A DNA stretch of 64,000 nucleotides from Takakia lepidozioides (lineage: Eukaryota > Streptophyta > Takakiopsida > Takakiales > Takakiaceae): assembly GCA_030704615.1 (NCBI GenBank), contig CM060734.1, positions 19,346,001-19,410,000 on the forward strand. The letters run 5' to 3'. The translations under genes and the position numbers were made by a program. Shown piece after piece: positions 58,095 to 64,000 of the stretch. Within the stretch, counting starts at the first letter, position 1. The number at the start of each line of letters is the position of its first letter. Under the pieces are notes generated by a model, which was not told where the DNA came from, ran no database searches, and saw nothing but the letters and a program-made list of their open reading frames with translations.

Positions 58095-59101
58095 GTGTCG
58101 TACGCGTTATGGCTGGCGACGAGCAGGCCCACCTTCCCCCTCCAATTTCCTCAGGCGGTCCCCCTGATCCAGTGTCCTCATCTGATGATTATCCGCACCG
58201 TACATACAGTAGCAGCTTGTAGGCCGATTGTGCCCCCGTCTGTTTCTTTGTCTGATCCACCTCCGGTAGTACCTGATCCGGACGTTGTACCCCCGGCTGC
58301 ACCTCCGACATTACATCCTCAATCACCTCCACTTTCATCTCCACCGCCAGCAGTACCACCTCCACCTCCACCTCCACGTGCATGTGCCCCCCGAACCCCT
58401 AGGAGGGGTCGGCTTTGCCTTAGGTTTCCTCTCCTTCGGCTTGGGCGGCCTGAGCCGGATCCTCGCCCTCGATGGGAAGCGCATATAACTATGTTACTAA
58501 AGACCGTCCGGCCTTGTTGTTGGGGGAATCATCTCGACCCTCCCACCCCCATCCGAGAGAATGTGGAGTTCGAGTATTGGGGGAGACGACATGTTGTGAG
58601 AGCCGCTACAGACCCTACTATGGGTCGGGGTTTATTCACGGTCAATGATATTGTGGTTCCTCCTCGGAGAAACAACATGGTGGACTTGTTTCCCTACTAC
58701 AGTCCATACTACACCTCCGCGGAGTTCCGTACATTATGCCTCGAAGCCCCATACATCCTACCCTACATTTTGTGTGTCAACGGACAAGATGTACGTAGAC
58801 GGGGGTTGTCTCCCATTGAAATCAGACATCTTCTTTTGGTCATCCTAGGAGAACCAATGTAGTATGAGACGAGCGAAGTGATGGGCATGAGAGTTTTTGT
58901 GGTCATACGTCGGTATACTGTGAGGGGATGCACATATTTGTGATGACATGTGCTAGTAGGACTATTAGGGCTGGCGGCGAACTATTTGCATCATACGAGT
59001 TCTCCCGGGATGATTGGGACCTCCAATTACAACGTGAGTGGGATGTGTATGATAGAAATAGGGTTCCTTTGAGACATGGATCACGTAGAGGGGCATTGTA
59101 G
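58095..59101 (+). pseudogene. proline-rich protein with SET-like sequence, frameshifted
   Basis: One frame (58,095-58,862, 255 codons) has a proline-rich N-terminal half (PPPAVPPPPPPPRACAPRTP) then MGRGLFTVNDIVVPPRRNN, like the N-terminal GRGLFA..I motif of SET methyltransferase domains. After a frame change, 58,869-59,101 encodes MTCASRTIRAGGELFASYEF, like the C-terminal A-R-I-x-x-GEEL-x-x-Y motif, and ends in RHGSRRGAL and a stop. The central NHSC-type catalytic motif was not seen. Upstream, 57,911-58,068 has an open stretch, CDASFTTYIAATTDAQARNH, of unknown kind. It lies inside element B ahead of the transposase. SET identity is inferred from two short motifs only. Confidence 0.4.
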
Positions 59102-60060
59102 ATATTCTCATGATGTAATTGTATACATCCGATTAATCGATTTGTGTAAAAAAAATTCTTGTAGCTCGTGTGGGTTGCAACTTTGCATATGTGATCTAAA
59201 CATACTTATGTACATGTGGACCAAATATGAGCTTGAACCAAGTTGATTCAATGGGTCATTCTAGTGTTGAACGCAACTACGTGTCGTAGAGACGGAAAAT
59301 TGCGTTTCGCCTGCACATGATTTTTTTTTAATTCCATTTTTAAGTCATATGCTTAATGATAGCATATGCAATGTGCGTGCAAAATTTGGGAGTAAACAAA
59401 AGTCATTTGGACCCATAACCATATTTTTGTTCTCTCATTTACACTCCAAAGTTGAGTTATCTTCAATTTCATGCACTCTTCATAGAGAGTTCTGCAAAAG
59501 TGACCCTAGAAACACACTTATTTTTTTTCCATTTTTTTTTTTTTTGCATGGATGGCATGGATGTAGTGGTGCAAAGCCAGATGTCACAAAACAAAATAGA
59601 GCTAAAAATAAAATCATTACGCCCCTCAAAACCGCAATCATATATTTTCTAAATACAATTTTATTTTATTTTTAAATTCGATTTAATTAAAAATTGGTGC
59701 AAGGGTGAGTGCGTCGTTGGGGAGGCAAATGTTTTTTTTATTTTTTTTATTTTTTTTTATTTTTTTCTGCTGGATCTTTATACAGGTGTTGCACACATAA
59801 TTAACCTCATGTAGGAAAAAGTGAAGCTTGAGCCACATCCGTTTGATGGGTGCAATGGCATGAGAGGATTTTTTTTCACATTAACAAAAAAAAAATCGGT
59901 TGATAGGGTGAACGCGTCCTTGGGGAGACAAATGCTTTTGTTTGGGTTTGAAACTTTGCATGCGTGACGTTGCGCACATACATGTAATTATTGAATTACA
60001 TATTTGATGCACACACACATTGAAGGTTATTGTTTGCATTTCGCTTATAATGAGTTGTAT
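59102..60060. repeat. AT-rich spacer with degenerate repeats of about 200 bases
   Basis: GGGTGAGTGCGTCGTTGGGG at about 59,704 and GGGTGAACGCGTCCTTGGGG at about 59,907 are each followed by AGGCAAATG or AGACAAATG and a T-rich tract. ACTTTGCATATGTGA (59,178) and ACTTTGCATGCGTGA (59,952) also repeat. No gene seen. Confidence 0.5.
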
Positions 60061-60122
60061 GGTTGCAAAGACACATTATAATATATGTCCATATGTTCAT
60101 TTGTTTGTATCAGGACTTTGTC

Positions 60123-63100
60123 CATCCCTTCCCGGTCCTTTCTCTTGGCACCCCATCCGAGAACAACCCAAGTACATCTGGCGGGAGCCATGGGCGAGAC
60201 GCCACCCCCACGGTACCGGACGATGATGACGATGACAATGACAGTGACAGTGACAACATCAATGAGCATGGAATTAACCAGGAGGATGTGCAAGCCATGG
60301 AGGATCTCTTAATGCATCATGTGGGCGCTGATGCATCCTATGGAGAGGGAACCCGACCAATCGATGATCCTAAAATGGCCCCCTCAAATGACATGGAGAA
60401 GGAGGCGAGAACTCCCTTGTACGAAGGGGCGAAAGTTAGTCGACTTTCAACAATCTTACTTTTGCTCAATCTTCAAATTCGATTTGGCATAAGTAATGTT
60501 GGGATGTCTGCCATAATGCAAACTATTGCAGACTATATCCTTGCTCCACACTTGAAACCCAAGATGCCACAGTCGCGGAAAGAGACGCGCGAAGTCTTGG
60601 ACTTTGTGGGGATGGGCTATAAGATTTTTCATGCATGTCCATGTGATAAAACCCTATACTACGGAGAGGATTCGCGTCTCACCAAGTGCCCAAAGTGCAA
60701 GAAAGACCGATATCGGGATGATGTCCAAGGGAAAAAAATACCACGCAAGGTATAAGCGCCATTCCCCCTCGCATGGAAATTATTTTCTTTAATCTTCTCA
60801 ATGCATGTAACGTGGATTCCACAAAGTTTAGGGTTTAGAGAGTAGTACTCATGCAAGATCTGATTGTGGTTTTGGAAAGAGTGAGTGAGGAGTGGAAGAA
60901 GTGACGTTCGGTTTTGACCATTCACGCCCAAATGAGGGTGAGGTTGCATAAAGGGAAAGACATAAGGGTGTTGTATTATGTGTGTTAATGGGATGATTAC
61001 ATGTGGGGGACGTGGGGTATTTCATCCTAGAAAATGCATTATTTTCCGATTATCCCGCGATTGAGGGCACAGTACCGAAGCCCCAAATTGGCCAGACTCA
61101 TGAGATGGCACGCCTCGCATCGGAGCCCCCCGGGAAATGTGTGCGGGCCACAAGATTCACAAGCATGGAGGCATATTGAAGAGATGTGGCCTTTTCTTTT
61201 GGAGGACCCACGACATGTCCATCTCGGCTTCTCTTCGGATGGGGTCAACCCATTCTCTGTCCAGTCATGTAGTCATTCCACTTGGCCGGTGACCATGGTG
61301 AATTACAACATCCCTCCGTATCTTTCAATTAAAAAATGCCATATCATGTTGGCTGCCATTGTGCCAGGTGAGTGTTCTCATTTCATGTTTATTATTGCCT
61401 TGGACTTTATATTAAACTTCTGATCTTTGACGCAATTCGGATGCAAGATTGATGAGTGACATAATCATGGAGTAAGACGTGTAATTCATTTTGTAGTATA
61501 ATTTGCATATTGGTGGAGCATTGAAATAATGATGTGAATATCTCATAGGAAAAAAAACAAGTGACAAACATGGACACGTACTTGCGACCTCTTGTTGATG
61601 AACTTAAGGAGCTATGGAGAGGGGGTCCCGACATTGGATGTTTCACTCGACCCTATGGCCAGACAATCTTTTCAGATGAGAGGCATCTTGCTTTGGACAA
61701 TGCATGATTATCCAGGTATATTATGTTCCCCATGAACAACCCACGTACATTCACTTGTCAATGCCGGATAATATTGATGAGGATTGGGATTGATTGAAGT
61801 AGCGGCGACAATCTTGTGCACCGTAGTGGGGTAGATGGCATTATGGGCCATGCACATGACAACTTTTTGTCTTTGCTAATGTGGCGGGATGTGTAGTACA
61901 GGACTAACTGTTTGCTCGGGGCTAAGCACCAAAGGGTACCATGCATGCTTGCATTGTGGCGATGATCTTAATGCACATAGCTCCCGCCATCTTCACAATA
62001 TGGTGTATCCCAACTACCGCAAATTTCTTCCCATCGATGGAGAAGAAGAGAGAAACACTTGTTTGATGGCAAAGATGAAGTACGCCCCCCCCCCCCCCCA
62101 TGATACCATCCGGGCAGTTTTGGGAGGACCGATGGAAAGAGGCCCATGCGAGCACGGACGGTGAAGTGGACGTGCCCAACATGAAGCGACTTTCAATCTT
62201 CTACGAGTTGCCATATTGGGCGGTACATAAAACACCGTCAATATCCCTATGCATGCATGTGATATTGCACATTTGGTATGCGTTGCATTGTCACTTTCAC
62301 GTCAAAAAATTTGTGCAAGTATTTGTGGGTGGGGATATATGTAGGACCTGAAGATTCGCCATCTTCTAGATCCCATGCATATTGAGAAGAATGTCTGCTC
62401 GTCCCTTTTTTGGGTTCTTCATGGCACGCCGGCAAAGAAGGGAGTGGCTGCAAAAGGAGATTCTCTCGGTGTTAGAAAGGAGCTTTTGGAGCAGGGTCGC
62501 ATGCGCCATCTATGGGCTGAACAAAATGATGTGGACCCAAAAGGTGTTGTACGGTGAAAGTATAGGCGCGCACCTTGGCAATGGACAAAGGAGGAATACA
62601 AGAAAGTGATAGCCACCATGAGTGTTGTCCGAACACCAACTGGTTATGGGTCATCCCTCCGTATGAAGTTCAGCAAAGAAGACGGGGTCCATGGTTTGAA
62701 GTCTCATGACTACCACAATCTATTGCAAGACATCTTGCCCATGCAGTACGTGGGACATTGACTCCCGAGCTTCGTGAGATAATCTATAGATTGGGAGGCA
62801 TTGTTCCGATGGATTTGTTCCAAAGAGTTGGAGGAAGCGGATTCTCCACGCATGAAGAAAGAGGCGGCGGAGGTAATGTGTATGTTGGAGATGCACCTTC
62901 CTCCCTCCTTCTTTGACATCCAAGTGCACTTGATAGTGCACTTAGTGGAAGAGGCTTCGATTGTCGGCCCCGTTCATTCTCGGTGGATGTACTTCCTTGA
63001 GCATTATATGAAGACTTTGAAAGGATTTGTAAGACAAATGGCGCACCCGGAGGGTAGCATGGTGGAGGGGTATACGTTGCAAGAAGCTATGTTCTATTGC

Positions 63101-63999
63101 ACGGAGTACATGGCAAGGGTGGATGAGGAAGCCCCTCGGATGTGGAAGGAAGAGAAGGATGCACGAACCAAGAACATCGTTTTACCCAAAAATCAAAGAG
63201 GGTAAAATTGCCGACCTTGGTGATTGAGCAAGCGCATGACTTCATACTGAAGAACACCCCATCCATACATGAGTGGGAGGCAAGAGACAATAACCTTGTT
63301 TAGCAACGAGAGGAGGAGACGCTTGCATGGAGGCGGAACCAACCAAGGCCGGTTACTAGACGTCCACGACGAGAAGCGGGCCGCCGGAATGTTCCTTCAC
63401 AAAATTTGCCCATGGAATTGCAACCTCTAAGTTCATTCCAACAGTGACTTTGGACTTCAGTTTATGACACCGTTGCTCAAGGAGAGGTGGTTTCAGATCT
63501 GGTGCAAGACATTGCAAGGGGCCCCTCTCAATTCGCGACCTCATACACGGCGGTTTGGGTTCACGGTTGTCATTTCCGCATTCGTGCTCTTGACATGAAG
63601 CGCAAAACAACCTTTGATTCCGGCTTGTGTGCCACATATTGGCAAGACTCCGTGTGGGGCAAGGGAGATACACGACCTGCTGTGAGCAAACTTGAGTACA
63701 TTGGAGAGCTTGAGAGCATACTCCAACTTCAGTATACAAGGTACCGACCTCTTCTCTTCAAAGGAAGGTGGTTCCAACCATATCTTGTGGGGCCCTCCGC
63801 AACACTAGTGCAAGATGATTGTGGTTTCATGCGCGTCAGTGCAGATAGGCTCAACCCTACTCATCATCCCTCTGATGAGCCTTTTTCACGACCTTCAGAC
63901 ATGGAGCAAGTTTTCTTCTCCGATGACAAAACAAGAGGGGGGAATTGGAAGGTGGTTGTGCATGCTCAGCCAAGAGGAAGACGTATCTATCATGGTCTC
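60123..63999 (+). pseudogene. CACTA (En/Spm) TNP2-type transposase relic, runs off the right edge
   Basis: The pieces follow TNP2 order: an acidic linker; ARTPLYEGAKVSRLSTILLL; REVLDFVGMGYKIFHACPCD with KCPKCKKDRYRDD; YFPIIPRLRAQYRSPKLARL and RMRWHA-type region; STWPVTMVNYNIPPYLSIKK; MDTYLRPLVDELKELWRGG; LSTKGYHACLHCG; IRHLLDPMHIEKNVC; GLKSHDYHNLLQDILPMQYV; DSPRMKKEAAEVM, PPSFFDIQVHLIVHLVEEAS, MYFLEHYMKTLKGFVRQMAH (DUF4218-like); and at the end FKGRWFQPY and QVFFSDDKTRGGNWKVV (DUF4216-like). A phase-0 intron (60,750-61,030) is still spliceable. A frameshift near 61,570 and stops near 61,706, 61,790, 62,760, 63,303 and 63,445 show decay. Catalyses cut-and-paste movement in intact relatives. 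Confidence 0.88.
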
Positions 64000-64000
64000 G

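Overview
The window is nuclear DNA of a land plant with a large, repeat-rich genome. The support is intron-split genes of plant type: a plastid-targeted starch dikinase, a KONJAC-type mannose-1-phosphate guanylyltransferase-like protein and a plant-type RNA-dependent RNA polymerase. Introns follow GT-AG rules (two are GC-AG), and non-LTR, SINE-like and CACTA-type mobile DNA is dense. The exact lineage cannot be read from the sequence; the TE load would fit a fern, lycophyte, bryophyte or gymnosperm as well as other large-genome plants.

Left part (1-16,810), minus strand: the first 13 coding exons of alpha-glucan, water dikinase (GWD1; 643 codons, the catalytic half lies off the left edge), then, 1.5 kb upstream of its start codon, a complete 15-exon GMPPA/KONJAC-like gene (426 codons). 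All splice phases close. Introns carry LINE and SINE-like fragments.

16,811-27,800: intergenic repeat territory. It holds a 42-bp tandem array, SINE-like pieces, and two stretches of extremely A/C-biased sequence (about 21.6-23.6 and 25.5-27.1 kb) that share a homologous segment and flank a broken, LINE-split fragment resembling a DUF2921 gene on the plus strand.

27,821-46,763, minus strand: 13 in-phase exons (684 codons to the stop) of an RNA-dependent RNA polymerase resembling the RDR3/4/5 (gamma) group, with an intact DLDGD catalytic motif. About 17 kb of intron is packed with at least a dozen copies of one LINE family (LINE-A, tail of TTTCA units) plus one copy of a second (LINE-B). The longest LINE-A copy (42.7-44.75 kb) has a YADD reverse transcriptase. 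The 5' exons were not found; a DUF7869 fragment on the plus strand sits just beyond.

47.1-64.0 kb: DNA-transposon territory. Two related ends of one CACTA-like family, starting AGGGCAAA and full of CATCC/GGATG boxes, face away from each other at 53,112 and 57,353. The right-hand element carries a TNP2-type transposase relic (60.1 kb to the edge) and, nearer its end, a proline-rich reading frame with SET-like sequence. Three foldback repeats built around TGACTGAGCAG occur here; one contains a LINE-B fragment between its arms. Most of this half is decayed mobile DNA, and the three host genes to the left are the parts most likely to be functional.
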